In this document: one piece after another, positions 13,126-21,979 of the stretch
Layout: every line of letters begins with the position of its first letter
How positions within the stretch are numbered: the first letter of the stretch is position 1
Assembly: GCF_022440845.1 (NCBI RefSeq)
Contig: NZ_JAKNTO010000001.1
Location: 1,860,001 to 1,924,000 of the forward strand
Length of the DNA stretch: 64,000 nucleotides
Reading direction: 5' to 3'
From: Ruminococcus sp. OA3
GTDB lineage: Bacteria; Bacillota; Clostridia; Lachnospirales; Lachnospiraceae
Made by a program: the position numbers and the translations under genes
The notes under the pieces: generated by a model
What the model was told of the DNA's origin: nothing
Databases searched by the model: none
The model's input: the letters and a program-made list of their open reading frames with translations, nothing else

Positions 13126-13328
13126 AGCACGCGAAGCGTGCGAAGGTCGTTCGATAGAGCAAAGCGAGATCGAACTTCCCCTGCATAAGCAGAAGGAAGT
13201 AAGAGAAGCGGGATCGAACTTCCCCTGCATAAGCAGAAGGAAGCAAGAGAAGCGGAGATCGAATGACCCGAAAGAAGACGGTAGAAGCGTGGATGGATGT
13301 AATAGTGTATGCGGTTTTGAAGGTATAT
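13126..13328 (+). other. rRNA trailer with a 44-bp tandem repeat, operon A
   Basis: Two tandem copies of a 44-bp unit (13168-13211 and 13212-13255), one mismatch, each containing CGAACTTCCCCTGCATAAGC. The right arm of the 23S processing stem follows at 13305-13324. Operon B has the same structure at +28,903. Confidence 0.75.
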
Positions 13329-13346
13329 CAAAACATAATGAATTAG

Positions 13347-13388
13347 AGCGATAGCAAAGTCTGTAGACAGATGTTGGCTATTGCTTTT
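13347..13388 (+). terminator. rRNA operon A terminator
   Basis: AGCGATAGC pairs with GCTATTGCT (one G-T) and is followed by TTTTTT. Between here and 13709 there is no gene I can support. Confidence 0.7.
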
Positions 13389-13709
13389 TTAATTATAAGA
13401 AACTTAGAGTGGACTGATGGCTCCAGGAGTAACACCTCCGTTTATCCTATGTAATCTGGAATCCCTTTGGAGGGATTAGCATCATAAAAACGCTTGTCAG
13501 AAAAGTGGTTAGATGGTATTCTTTTTATAGGCAATGGTGTTTTTCTGTATTGAGTTGTTTTGTGTACTAACTTTACGATATCAAATGTCAGAAAGAATTA
13601 TCGCTGTTTTTTTGTAAAGAGAAAACAAAAATTATGCCACAGATTCGATAGGCTATGGTGCAGAGATGTTATTCCATTTAGATTTTAAAAACAGCGAGGA
13701 GGGATACAG

Positions 13710-14075
13710 ATGTTTGCATTTTTATTTATATGTTCCTTGCTGGTTCCGCTATCTATGACTTTATTGGGCAAGAGATGGAGTGAAAAGCCGCCGGCAGATA
13801 TACAGGGGTTATCTGGCTATCGTACAGCTATGGCAAAGCTAAATCAGGATACCTGGTGTTATGCACATAAAATTTGGGGGAGAATGTGTTTTGTCATAGG
13901 AATAATACTGATTATTGGAACTATTGCATTTTTAATTTATATTAGAAACTATTCGAATTTTGAGACATTAGTTACCTATTGGGTCTTTACCCAAATTGTT
14001 ATTCTGGCACTTACAGTTATTCCTACGGAGATTCAATTAAAAAAAGTTTTTACAAAAACAGGACAACGAAAATAG
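13710..14075 (+). CDS. SdpI-family small membrane protein
   Basis: A 121-residue protein with about three hydrophobic segments: residues 1-18, about 56-78 and about 88-106. The stretch GYRTAMAKLNQDTWCYAHKIWG followed by PTEIQLKKVF matches the C-terminal domain of the SdpI family. B. subtilis SdpI protects cells from the SdpC toxin and binds its repressor; many homologues have no known toxin partner. No toxin-like gene is visible nearby. The ATG has GAGGAGGG upstream. It is isolated among decayed genes. Confidence 0.75.
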   Translation: MFAFLFICSLLVPLSMTLLGKRWSEKPPADIQGLSGYRTAMAKLNQDTWCYAHKIWGRMCFVIGIILIIGTIAFLIYIRNYSNFETLVTYWVFTQIVILALTVIPTEIQLKKVFTKTGQRK

Positions 14076-14615
14076 AATTACAATCTCCGTTTTATCTACA
14101 ACCCGTAATTTAATTGTAGGATCTATGACTTAATGATTTCTGATAAATGTGGTGCTTATTCGGGAAATCATCAATTCTATTTTAATAAAAATAAAAGTTG
14201 CATATACTGAATGGAAAAGGTGAAATGGGACCAGCGAATTTTAGAGTGCTGGGAATAGAAATTATGGTTAAGTGGTTTAGAATTACAGAGAATCAGTACC
14301 TCGGCTTTTTGCACTTGGACTGGTTTTTTTGTTCGCAATGATGTGAAGTGGTTCTTGATTTGTAGTTTAAAAGAACTCATTTTCTTCAGTTTGGCTGTGC
14401 TGGCAATAATCGAATATTTTACTGGCTGGTTTTTATACGGGAAAACTTAAAGTAGCAGCAAAGAAAATGTTTATAGTTATTTTTTAGGTCACTATGGCAT
14501 ACCACATATATCTGAAACTGGTGTCCAGTTAAAAGATAAAATTTTTCTTAAAATGCATTCAGGGGCAGTATTATCGGACGAATAGACCGAAATATAAAAA
14601 TTCCGTGGGGAAGTA
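14076..14615. other. Gene-poor stretch with membrane-protein debris
   Basis: No intact gene. One plus-strand stretch (about 14368-14445) reads ELIFFSLAVLAIIEYFTGW, which looks like a transmembrane piece of a lost gene, ended by a stop. The rest gives no recognisable product on either strand. Confidence 0.35.
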
Positions 14616-14843
14616 ATGAATAAATTATATAATATATTGAAAGGGCTGTTATGGTGTTTACCGGCAGCTTTTATCGGGCTCAGTATTTACCAATACTATG
14701 ACTATAAAACAAATCCGGATCGATACGTATGGCAGTCTGCTCCCTGGTATTTAAGTATTGAGATAGGAGCCGTATTTACAGTTGTTATAGCTGCTGTAAT
14801 ACTTACGGTCATGTGGAGTATCAGAAAAAGAAGAGATAAATAG
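14616..14843 (+). CDS. Small two-helix membrane protein, unknown
   Basis: 75 residues with two predicted membrane helices (about 8-26 and 46-68) and a basic C-terminus (RKRRDK). GGGGAAG precedes the ATG. I do not recognise the family. It is followed by a GNAT remnant and preceded by debris, so it may be a survivor of a decaying block, or itself not functional. Confidence 0.5.
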   Translation: MNKLYNILKGLLWCLPAAFIGLSIYQYYDYKTNPDRYVWQSAPWYLSIEIGAVFTVVIAAVILTVMWSIRKRRDK

Positions 14844-14884
14844 ATGACCCTGGAAAGGAACGTCTCGAAGCGACACCGCTGCCT

Positions 14885-15055
14885 GGCTGCATGACGGAAG
14901 CGGTACTGGTGATGTATTCGTGGGCTATGGAAAAAGAAGACGTATCCCACATTTTAGCAGAAACTGACGTTGGCGGATTGGCGACGCAACGTATCCTCAA
15001 TCGCTGTGGGTTAGCAGGGGAAAGGCGCAGGGAAACAATAGGGTGGCTGCTATAG
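14885..15055 (+). pseudogene. GNAT acetyltransferase C-terminal remnant
   Basis: One frame reads GCMTEAVLVMYSWAMEKEDV, then SHILAETDVGGLATQRILNR, then a Cys-Gly and a TAG at 15053-15055. This is the C-terminal half of a GNAT N-acetyltransferase of the RimJ/RimL type (GYMTEA and AETD..N..S.R.L.KCGF motifs). No start and no N-terminal half can be found upstream in any frame. Confidence 0.65.
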
Positions 15056-15310
15056 TATCTAAAAGGATGATGGCTGATTGAAAATGCTTATATCATACAT
15101 TTGTCTCAGATAAAGCAAACGTACCCGGCAGAATACGTAGATGATAAAAAGAGGACAGGCGTGACTTCTTATAGTAGGATTCAGCAAGAAAATGACATAA
15201 ATTAGCAAAAAGATGATAGGATTTTGTATGGAGCTTGTTGACATAAAATGATATATTTCCAGCATATTATTGTTTTTGGGGTAACCTGAAAAAATGAAGG
15301 AGTTGTCAGC

Positions 15311-16159
15311 ATGCTCGTACAGGGCAAAGGAATCATCAGCGGATCAGAAGCATTTCATCCAGATATCTCAGAGATGGCGGAGAAGCTTTTATATTATGTA
15401 ACAGACTGTGGTGTTTATTTTTGCGAATATGGATACCGGATAGAGCGTGAAAATTACGGAAATTATATGCTGCTGTATGTTACAAGAGGGGTGCTGGCAG
15501 TGTCTGCGGAGGGAAGTACCTATCTGATTCAGGAAGGCCAGGCGGCATTCTTTAATTGTCACGTCCACCATACATATTATGCCAAAGGATTCGTAGCGTT
15601 TTCCTGGATTCACTTTGACGGTTCCAATACCAGAGAATTCTATCTTCAGTATAGGGAAAAGAAAAAAGGAATTGTATTTAAGGGAAGTTCAGCGGAACAA
15701 ATCTATAAAAGCATGTCATCTATCATATCTTGTTATCAGAACGATTTGACTATAAAAGAAGAGGAAAATTCCAGAAATATATATGAATGTCTGTGCGTAC
15801 TGCTGTTTTCAGAGGCCGAAGATCATGGACATGAAGCGAGCGGCAATGTTATAAACAAGGCTAAAGAGTATATTCGTGAGAATATAAAGGAGGGTCTCAC
15901 GCTCGATCTTGTAGCAAATCATGTAGGCTTAAGTGCCAGTCACTTTTCCAGAATTTTTAAGAAAGAAACAAGTTATTCTCCTTATGAATATATTATTCTT
16001 GTTAGAATAAACAAGGCGAAACATTTGCTCAAAACTACGGACATGCCAATCAAGGAAATTGCATATGAAGTAGGGTATCACAGCGAATCTAATTTTTGCA
16101 ATTCTTTTACCCAGCGGATCGGAATATCACCGATTAATTTTCGAAAATATAAATGGTAG
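15311..16159 (+). CDS. AraC-family transcriptional regulator
   Basis: 282 residues. The N-terminal half is a cupin-like sugar-sensing domain (ILLYVTRGVLAVSAEG-like core, residues about 45-110). The C-terminal about 100 residues hold two helix-turn-helix motifs typical of AraC/XylS (LDLVANHVGLSASHFSRIFK and IKEIAYEVGYHSESNFCNSF). The start has GAAGGAG upstream. It lies directly before a sugar ABC transporter on the same strand, with a terminator between, and most likely controls it. Confidence 0.9.
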   Translation: MLVQGKGIISGSEAFHPDISEMAEKLLYYVTDCGVYFCEYGYRIERENYGNYMLLYVTRGVLAVSAEGSTYLIQEGQAAFFNCHVHHTYYAKGFVAFSWIHFDGSNTREFYLQYREKKKGIVFKGSSAEQIYKSMSSIISCYQNDLTIKEEENSRNIYECLCVLLFSEAEDHGHEASGNVINKAKEYIRENIKEGLTLDLVANHVGLSASHFSRIFKKETSYSPYEYIILVRINKAKHLLKTTDMPIKEIAYEVGYHSESNFCNSFTQRIGISPINFRKYKW

Positions 16160-16172
16160 CGATAAAATAAAG

Positions 16173-16222
16173 AACTGTTCTGCATATAATACTATTCAGC
16201 TATATGCGGGGCAGTTTTTTGC
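16173..16222 (+). terminator. Terminator of the AraC regulator gene
   Basis: AACTGTTCTGCATATA (16173-16188) pairs, with G-T pairs, to TATATGCGGGGCAGTT (16201-16216), followed by T residues. Confidence 0.75.
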
Positions 16223-16308
16223 AATAGAAGTGTGCACCTGCACACGAATAAAACGCGTATTTTAAAGGAAAAAGGAAATTAAACAGTAAAAAATCACATG
16301 CATATGAT

Positions 16309-16337
16309 AAGATTTCTTATTAAATGGCAGAAATCTT
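16309..16337 (+). promoter_or_regulatory. Inverted repeat upstream of the sugar-binding protein gene
   Basis: AAGATTTC (16309-16316) and GAAATCTT (16330-16337) form a perfect 8-bp inverted repeat with a 13-bp centre, about 100 bp before the binding-protein start. It could be an operator for the adjacent AraC protein or another repressor; this is inference. Confidence 0.4.
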
Positions 16338-16434
16338 AATGGTAAAATGTTTACATAAATTCGGGGAAATAAAGCAGGTAATTGTTAAAATTGACGATGA
16401 CCGTGCCTCGAATAATTAAAGGGAGGTAAAAGAA

Positions 16435-17502
16435 ATGAAGAAACGAGTTTTGGCAGTTGTAATGGGTGCGATGATGGCAATGTCTTTGATGGCATGCGGC
16501 GGCGGAAGTGACAGCGGCAGTACCAGTGAACCGGCAAGCACAGACAGCGAAACAGCCAGCACAGATGGTGCAGATGCAGAGGCTGAGAATGCCGGCGGAG
16601 ATAGCGCTTCAGGAGAATATAACATCAGTGTTATTTTGAAGACTTTGTCTGCAGAGTACTGGAACTTTGTAAAAGCAGGATGTGATGCTTATGCGGCAGA
16701 GAATCCTGGCATCACAGTTGATGTAAAGGGACCTACATCTGAAACCGCATTTGATGAGCAGCAGAATATGATCGAGACGGATCTGAGCTCCGGGGCATAT
16801 GATGCATTTGTAATCTCTCCGCTTCAGGCTGATATGGTAACAACGCTGATTGCAGGTGAAGAGAAACCTGTCATTGCGCTTGATACATTAATTGAAGCTC
16901 CGGAAATCAGAACATTTGTTGGAACAGGTAATGAAAATGCTGCAGCGATGGGTGGAAAAGCAGCCGTTGAGGCGGCAAAAGCAGCAGGATGGGAAGAGGT
17001 TAATGCAATCTGTATCACTGGTGTCCAGGGTGATTCCACAGCAACAGCGCGTATGACCGGTTACCAGAAGGGCATTGAAGAAGCAGGCGGTACATATCTT
17101 GCAGATGAAACCCAGTACGCTGATGCTGTAGCGGACAAGGCTGTTAACAGTATGGAAGCGATCATGCAGAACCATCCTGAAGGTGTTGCAATCATTTGCT
17201 GCAATAATGATGATATGGCAGTAGCGGCAGCACGTGCAGCAGCTGCAAATGAAGCGTATGCCAATACGATCTTTTTAGGATTCAACGGTGATAAAACTGC
17301 TTGTGAAGCAATTCTGAATGATGAACTTACCATGTCTGTAGCGCAGGAAGCATATAATATGGGATACATGGCAGTGGAAGAGGCAGTAAAAGCTCTGAAT
17401 GGTGAAGAACTTGAAGAGTTTACAGATTCAGGATGTGATGTTGTTACAAAAGACAATGCACAGGAACGTCTGGATACTCTGAAAGGATATCTTGGAGAGT
17501 AG
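16435..17502 (+). CDS. Sugar ABC transporter substrate-binding lipoprotein (ribose type)
   Basis: 355 residues. A lipoprotein signal peptide with lipobox LMAC (modified Cys at about residue 22) is followed by a Ser/Thr/Asp-rich linker to about residue 58, then a type I periplasmic-binding fold of the RbsB/XylF group (YNISVILKTLSAEYWNFVKAG; AFVISPLQADMV; GFNGDKTACEA). It captures a sugar outside the membrane for the two following components. GGGAGG lies upstream of the ATG. The sugar cannot be told from sequence; ribose, xylose, galactose or allose are all possible. Confidence 0.9.
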   Translation: MKKRVLAVVMGAMMAMSLMACGGGSDSGSTSEPASTDSETASTDGADAEAENAGGDSASGEYNISVILKTLSAEYWNFVKAGCDAYAAENPGITVDVKGPTSETAFDEQQNMIETDLSSGAYDAFVISPLQADMVTTLIAGEEKPVIALDTLIEAPEIRTFVGTGNENAAAMGGKAAVEAAKAAGWEEVNAICITGVQGDSTATARMTGYQKGIEEAGGTYLADETQYADAVADKAVNSMEAIMQNHPEGVAIICCNNDDMAVAAARAAAANEAYANTIFLGFNGDKTACEAILNDELTMSVAQEAYNMGYMAVEEAVKALNGEELEEFTDSGCDVVTKDNAQERLDTLKGYLGE

Positions 17503-17536
17503 TCGTTTAAGGCCTGATAGCTGAACAAAAAGTTAA

Positions 17537-17585
17537 ATACCCTTATCGGCGACCTGATGTATTTCATAGCGGTAAGGGTATTTTC
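17537..17585 (+). terminator. Intra-operon terminator after the binding-protein gene
   Basis: ATACCCTTA (17537-17545) pairs with TAAGGGTAT (17573-17581), followed by TTTTC. It lies between the receptor gene and the ATPase gene and probably lowers expression of the membrane components relative to the receptor. Confidence 0.7.
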
Positions 17586-17671
17586 TTTCGGCTGTATTGA
17601 TTTTGTACCGAGAACAGGATCATGAATTATGCGTTTTAGGCTATCGGAAATTCTCTCGGAGAAAAGGTGAA

Positions 17672-19177
17672 ATGTCTATGAGTGAATATGTTGTAGAGTT
17701 AAGGGACTGTACCAAAACATTCCCGGGTGTAATAGCTCTCGACGAAATGCAGCTTGCAGTGAAACCCGGTGAGATTCTCGGCCTGATTGGCGAGAATGGT
17801 GCGGGAAAGTCAACACTGATTAAAGTACTGACCGGAGTTCACAAACCGGATAAAGGTGAGATTTATGTAAATGGAGACCAGAAGACATTCCGAAATCCAA
17901 ATGAATCTGCTGCAGCCGGTATTGCCTGCGTTTATCAGGAGCTGAATATCGAGAAATTGTTAAGCATCACAGATAATATTTTTATCAACAAGTGGATCAA
18001 AGGACCGGGCGGTCTGCTGGATTATAAAACCATGCATAAAAAGGCCAGGGAAGTCATGGCTTCTCTGGGACAGGATATTGATCCGGAAAAACCGGCAGGA
18101 ACATTTGGCATGGGTGTACAGCAGATGATAGAAATTGCAAAAGCAGTTTTAATTGATGCGAAGATGATCATTATGGATGAACCGACTTCATCCCTTGGTG
18201 AAAAAGAAGTGGCGCAGCTGATGAAAACATGCCGTGAGTTAAGAGCGCGCGGCATCGGCATTGTTTTTGTATCACACAAACTGGAAGAGCTGTTTGAATT
18301 GTGTGACCGGGTTACGGTGATTCGCGACGGACAGTATATTGACACCCGTGACATTGGCGAGTGGGACAATGATTCTCTGATCGCTGCGATGGTAGGACGT
18401 ACTCTGGACAACCTGTTTCCGAAAGAGTTCGGAACGAAAGGCGATGTTGCGCTGGAAGTTAAGAACCTGGAGGAGGGCGGTATCTTACACGATGTAAGCT
18501 TCAAGGCTTACAATGGGGAGGTGCTGGGATTTGCAGGACTGGTCGGAGCGGGACGGACAGAGACAATGCGCGCGATCTTTGGCGCGGATCCCATTGATGG
18601 TGGCCAGGTTCTCGTTCACGGAAAAGAAGTGAAGATCAAAAGCCCATCACAGGCTATAAAGGCGGGCATCGCATTTCTGACAGAGGACCGTAAAGGGCAG
18701 GGTCTGGTTTTGCAGGAGGCGATCAAAAATAATCTGATTCTCGCAAATCTGAAAGGTTTTACCTCCGGTCTTTTTCTGAATAAGAAAAAGATTGAGGAAT
18801 CCAGTCAGGATAATATTGATTCACTGCGCATCAAAACTCCGTCTGCGGACGAGATCGTTGGACAGCTTTCCGGTGGTAACCAGCAGAAGGTAGTTATCGG
18901 TAAGTGGGTCAATACAGATGCAGACATTTTTATCTTTGATGAGCCTACCCGTGGTATCGATGTTGGTGCGAAAATAGAAGTATATAATGTTATGAACCGT
19001 CTGGTAAAAGAAGGTAAATGTGTAATCATGGTATCATCAGAATTGCCTGAGATCCTTGGCATGAGCGATCGTGTTATCGTTATGCGCGGAGGAAAAATTA
19101 TGGGCGAGGTTGAACGTGATACAGATAACTTTAATCAAGAAAGCCTGATGAAAGCGGCTTGGGGAGGTAAGATCTGA
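17672..19177 (+). CDS. Sugar ABC transporter ATP-binding protein, tandem domains (RbsA/MglA type)
   Basis: 501 residues with two fused ATPase domains. The first has Walker A GENGAGKST and Walker B IIMDEPTSSL. The second has the degenerate P-loop GLVGAGRTE, the signature LSGGNQQKV and Walker B FIFDEPTRGID. This layout is diagnostic for monosaccharide importers of the RbsA/MglA/XylG group. The frame is open upstream to 17597, but the ATG at 17672 with GGAGAAAAGG ahead matches the family start. Its stop overlaps the ATG of the permease by one base. Confidence 0.93.
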   Translation: MSMSEYVVELRDCTKTFPGVIALDEMQLAVKPGEILGLIGENGAGKSTLIKVLTGVHKPDKGEIYVNGDQKTFRNPNESAAAGIACVYQELNIEKLLSITDNIFINKWIKGPGGLLDYKTMHKKAREVMASLGQDIDPEKPAGTFGMGVQQMIEIAKAVLIDAKMIIMDEPTSSLGEKEVAQLMKTCRELRARGIGIVFVSHKLEELFELCDRVTVIRDGQYIDTRDIGEWDNDSLIAAMVGRTLDNLFPKEFGTKGDVALEVKNLEEGGILHDVSFKAYNGEVLGFAGLVGAGRTETMRAIFGADPIDGGQVLVHGKEVKIKSPSQAIKAGIAFLTEDRKGQGLVLQEAIKNNLILANLKGFTSGLFLNKKKIEESSQDNIDSLRIKTPSADEIVGQLSGGNQQKVVIGKWVNTDADIFIFDEPTRGIDVGAKIEVYNVMNRLVKEGKCVIMVSSELPEILGMSDRVIVMRGGKIMGEVERDTDNFNQESLMKAAWGGKI

Positions 19178-20172
19178 TGAAAGCAAAAAAATCTAGTGGT
19201 TTGGGATCAATGGTTGGTATTATAGCCGCATTCCTTATCTTGTGTGTGATTCTGGCCATTGCAAGTGATAAATTTGTAAGTTATTCTAACTTTATGTCGA
19301 TTTTAAAACAGACACCATTTAATGCACTGTTGGCAATTGGTATGTTGTTCTGTCTGATTACAGCAGGTATTGACCTTTCTGTTGGTGCGAATGCCACCTT
19401 CTGTGCATGCCTCATGGGTATGCTGGTTCAGAAGGGAGTTACAAACTCCATAATATTGATTATCGCAGGACTTGCAGCAGGAACTGTGATCGGTCTTATC
19501 AACGGTACTTTACTGACACGTCTGCACCTGCCGCATCCTTTTGTGTCAACACTCGGTATGAAAAACTTTCTCTGGGGAGCAGCACTCCTCGTTACAGGAT
19601 CGCAGATGATCGGTGGATTCCCGAATGGCGTCATGGCTCTCGGATCTGCAACGGTTGGTGGTTTCCCTGTGAGCTTTATCGTGGTAGTCATTCTTTACAT
19701 AATTCTACACGTTGTTCTGACACGTACTGCATTCGGCCGTTCTGTATATTGCGCCGGGGGAAATATGGAGGCGACACGTCTTTCCGGCATTAACTCAGCA
19801 AATGTGCTGACAGCCTGTTATGTGCTTTCCGGCTTTATGGCAGCACTTGCAGGAATCGTTTCCATCGGACGGTCCGGTATCTGCAACGGTACGAATGCTA
19901 TTCAGCCATACGATACGGATGCCATTGCATCCTGTGTGCTTGGCGGCGCATCCTTTATGGGTGGAAAAGGAACCATGATCGGAACGATGATTGGTGCGCT
20001 GATCATCTCAACACTTCGTAATGGATTCACACTGCTTTCTATCGATTCAGCAATCCAGAACATGGTACTGGGCCTTGTTATCATCCTGGCGGTACTTCTC
20101 GATGTTATGCGTGAGCAGATGGCTGCAAGATCACGTCGTCTGGCGGCGGCAGCTGCAGCGGCTAAAAATTAA
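19177..20172 (+). CDS. Sugar ABC transporter permease (RbsC type)
   Basis: 331 residues, about nine or ten hydrophobic segments, with the family motifs GIDLSVGANATFCA and CVLGGASFMGGKGT. It forms the membrane channel for the preceding receptor and ATPase. The C-terminus ends in a short Ala-rich basic tail (RSRRLAAAAAAAKN). It is coupled to the ATPase gene by a one-base overlap (TGATGA). The transporter has one permease gene, as usual when it works as a homodimer. Confidence 0.93.
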   Translation: MKAKKSSGLGSMVGIIAAFLILCVILAIASDKFVSYSNFMSILKQTPFNALLAIGMLFCLITAGIDLSVGANATFCACLMGMLVQKGVTNSIILIIAGLAAGTVIGLINGTLLTRLHLPHPFVSTLGMKNFLWGAALLVTGSQMIGGFPNGVMALGSATVGGFPVSFIVVVILYIILHVVLTRTAFGRSVYCAGGNMEATRLSGINSANVLTACYVLSGFMAALAGIVSIGRSGICNGTNAIQPYDTDAIASCVLGGASFMGGKGTMIGTMIGALIISTLRNGFTLLSIDSAIQNMVLGLVIILAVLLDVMREQMAARSRRLAAAAAAAKN

Positions 20173-20368
20173 ATGAAATAACTCCGATTCTTTTTACATA
20201 AGGGTTCGCAGAACACCGGTATTCAGGTGGCCTGTGGACTCTTATTAATTTTTGTTTTCACATAAAAATCCCATAGAAGCAGTGACAAAAAACACAGCGG
20301 AGTCTGCATTAATCTATGAATTACCAGCGCTGCAGGTCCTTGATTATTTGTCACAGATACGTTAAAAT

Positions 20369-20399
20369 AACCCTCCATTATAACACCAGACTTTATAGT
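20369..20399 (+). promoter_or_regulatory. MerR-type box and promoter upstream of merR
   Basis: AACCCTCCATTATAACACCA (20369-20388) matches the box before the exporter at 21174-21193 in 17 of 20 positions. A -10-like TATAGT lies at 20394-20399, 30 bp upstream of merR. The shared box suggests the regulator controls itself and the exporter. Confidence 0.55.
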
Positions 20400-20429
20400 C
20401 ACATTATGATGAAGGCATGAGGTGATTTT

Positions 20430-21173
20430 ATGAGAACATATAAAACTGCAGAGGTTGCGCACATAATAGGTATTCACCCCAATACTGTCCGCTTATATGA
20501 AGATTTAAAACTAATACCAAAACCTGAGAGAATGGAAAATGGATACCGCATATTTACAGAACTTCACATTGAACAGTTAAAGCTTGTGCGCCTTGCGTTT
20601 CAGATCGAAGTTTTGCAAAACGGCTTACGCAGGAAGGTAGTTGAGATGGTGAAAGTGTCGGCAACAGGTGATTTCGATGCAGCGATTGAGATTGCGCAGG
20701 AATATTTGAAACGGCTGAGGCAGGAACAGGTGAATGCGGAAGAGGCAATTAAGATAGTAACACAGATTTTATCTGGTGCCGTACAGGAAAGTCAACGCGT
20801 TTTTAAACGTAAAGAGGTTTCTGATTATCTGAATATTTCGATGGATGCATTGCGTAACTGGGAGATGAACGGATTGCTGACGGTCAGACGGAAACAGAAT
20901 GGTTATCGTATCTATACGGAGGATGACGTTAAGCGATTAAAGATTATTCGCTCCCTCAGATGTGCAAATTATTCACTGGAGGCAATTCTTCGCATGCTGA
21001 ATCAGATGTCTAAAAATCAGAATGTAGATATAAAACGGGTGTTGGATACGCCGCAGGAGGATACCGATATTATTGCTGTGTGTGATAAATTGATTACTTC
21101 TCTGAGAGAGGCTGACTATAATGCACAGAAAGTGATCTGTAAACTTCAGAGCATGAAAAACAGATTTTTGTAA
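20430..21173 (+). CDS. MerR-family regulator with two DNA-binding domains
   Basis: 247 residues. Residues 1-70 are a MerR winged helix (YKTAEVAHIIGIHPNTVRLYE...ENGYRIF). Residues about 125-195 are a second one (FKRKEVSDYLNISMDALRNWE...QNGYRIYTEDD). Most MerR proteins have one such domain and dimerise through a coiled coil; here two are in one chain with a helical linker. It lies just ahead of an ABC-2 exporter that has the same upstream box. No effector domain of known type is visible, so the inducing compound is unknown. Confidence 0.85.
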   Translation: MRTYKTAEVAHIIGIHPNTVRLYEDLKLIPKPERMENGYRIFTELHIEQLKLVRLAFQIEVLQNGLRRKVVEMVKVSATGDFDAAIEIAQEYLKRLRQEQVNAEEAIKIVTQILSGAVQESQRVFKRKEVSDYLNISMDALRNWEMNGLLTVRRKQNGYRIYTEDDVKRLKIIRSLRCANYSLEAILRMLNQMSKNQNVDIKRVLDTPQEDTDIIAVCDKLITSLREADYNAQKVICKLQSMKNRFL

Positions 21174-21215
21174 AACCCTCCACTTTACCACCAATGTTTT
21201 CAGAGGTGGTATGCT
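21174..21215 (+). promoter_or_regulatory. MerR-type operator/promoter of the ABC exporter
   Basis: The 20-bp box at 21174-21193 overlaps an inverted repeat TACCACC (21186-21192) / GGTGGTA (21205-21211). TTTACC (21185-21190) and TATGCT (21210-21215) are separated by 19 bp, the overlong spacer typical of promoters that MerR proteins activate by twisting DNA. The dyad lies in that spacer. Confidence 0.6.
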
Positions 21216-21244
21216 CTTGCAAAAGACCATAAAGGAGGATGTAC

Positions 21245-21979
21245 ATGGAAGAAATAATTAAGGTTGAGAAACTGACAAAAACATACGGGTCACGAAAAGC
21301 GGTGAGTAATATGAATCTGTCCGTAAACCGTGGAACTGCATTTGCACTGCTCGGAGAGAACGGTGCTGGAAAGAGCACCGCAATTGAATGCATTCTGGGA
21401 ACGAAAAGAGCTGACAGCGGAAACGTATCAGTGTTAGGCTATGATCCCGCAGCTGACCGCAAAACTTTGTTTGAAAAAGTTGGTGTTCAGTTTCAGGAGA
21501 ACAATTACCAGGAGAAGATTATCGTTACAGAACTGTGTGAAGTCACTGCATCACTATATCGAAAAACAGCAGAACCAGAGTATCTTTTGGAGAAGTTTGG
21601 AATTCTGGATAAGCTGAAGAGCCCGGTTGAGGAACTGTCAGGAGGACAAAAACAGAGGTTGTCAGTTGTGCTCGCACTTCTGCCTGAACCGGAAGTTGTC
21701 TTCCTGGATGAATTGACAACTGGTCTGGACACGAAGGCACGAAGAGCCGTCTGGAAAACTCTTTCGGAACTTAAAGAAAAGGGATTGACGATCCTGATGA
21801 CATCGCATTTTATGGAGGAGGTAGAAGCGCTGTGCGATGAAATCTGTATTTTAAAGCAGGGAGAAACTGTGTTTTATGGAGCTGTCGATGATGCGATTAG
21901 AAACAGTCCCTGCAATAAATTAGAGGACGCTTATCTCTGGTACACTGACATGGAGGGCACAGCAGATGAAAACTTTTAA
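21245..21979 (+). CDS. ABC exporter ATP-binding protein
   Basis: 244 residues, the single ATPase domain of a drug/antibiotic-type ABC-2 exporter: Walker A GENGAGKST, signature ELSGGQKQRLSV, Walker B VVFLDELTTGLD (DEL in place of the usual DEP), and an H-loop TSHFMEE. An ATG at 21239 directly abuts AGGAGG (21233-21238), so the ATG at 21245 with proper spacing is preferred. It overlaps the permease gene by 14 bp and is likely controlled by the double-MerR protein. Confidence 0.9.
   Translation: MEEIIKVEKLTKTYGSRKAVSNMNLSVNRGTAFALLGENGAGKSTAIECILGTKRADSGNVSVLGYDPAADRKTLFEKVGVQFQENNYQEKIIVTELCEVTASLYRKTAEPEYLLEKFGILDKLKSPVEELSGGQKQRLSVVLALLPEPEVVFLDELTTGLDTKARRAVWKTLSELKEKGLTILMTSHFMEEVEALCDEICILKQGETVFYGAVDDAIRNSPCNKLEDAYLWYTDMEGTADENF

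Noticed and set aside
13168-13255. Tandem 44-bp units considered as a CRISPR array
   Set aside because: Only two units, no spacers of constant length, and located in the rRNA trailer.
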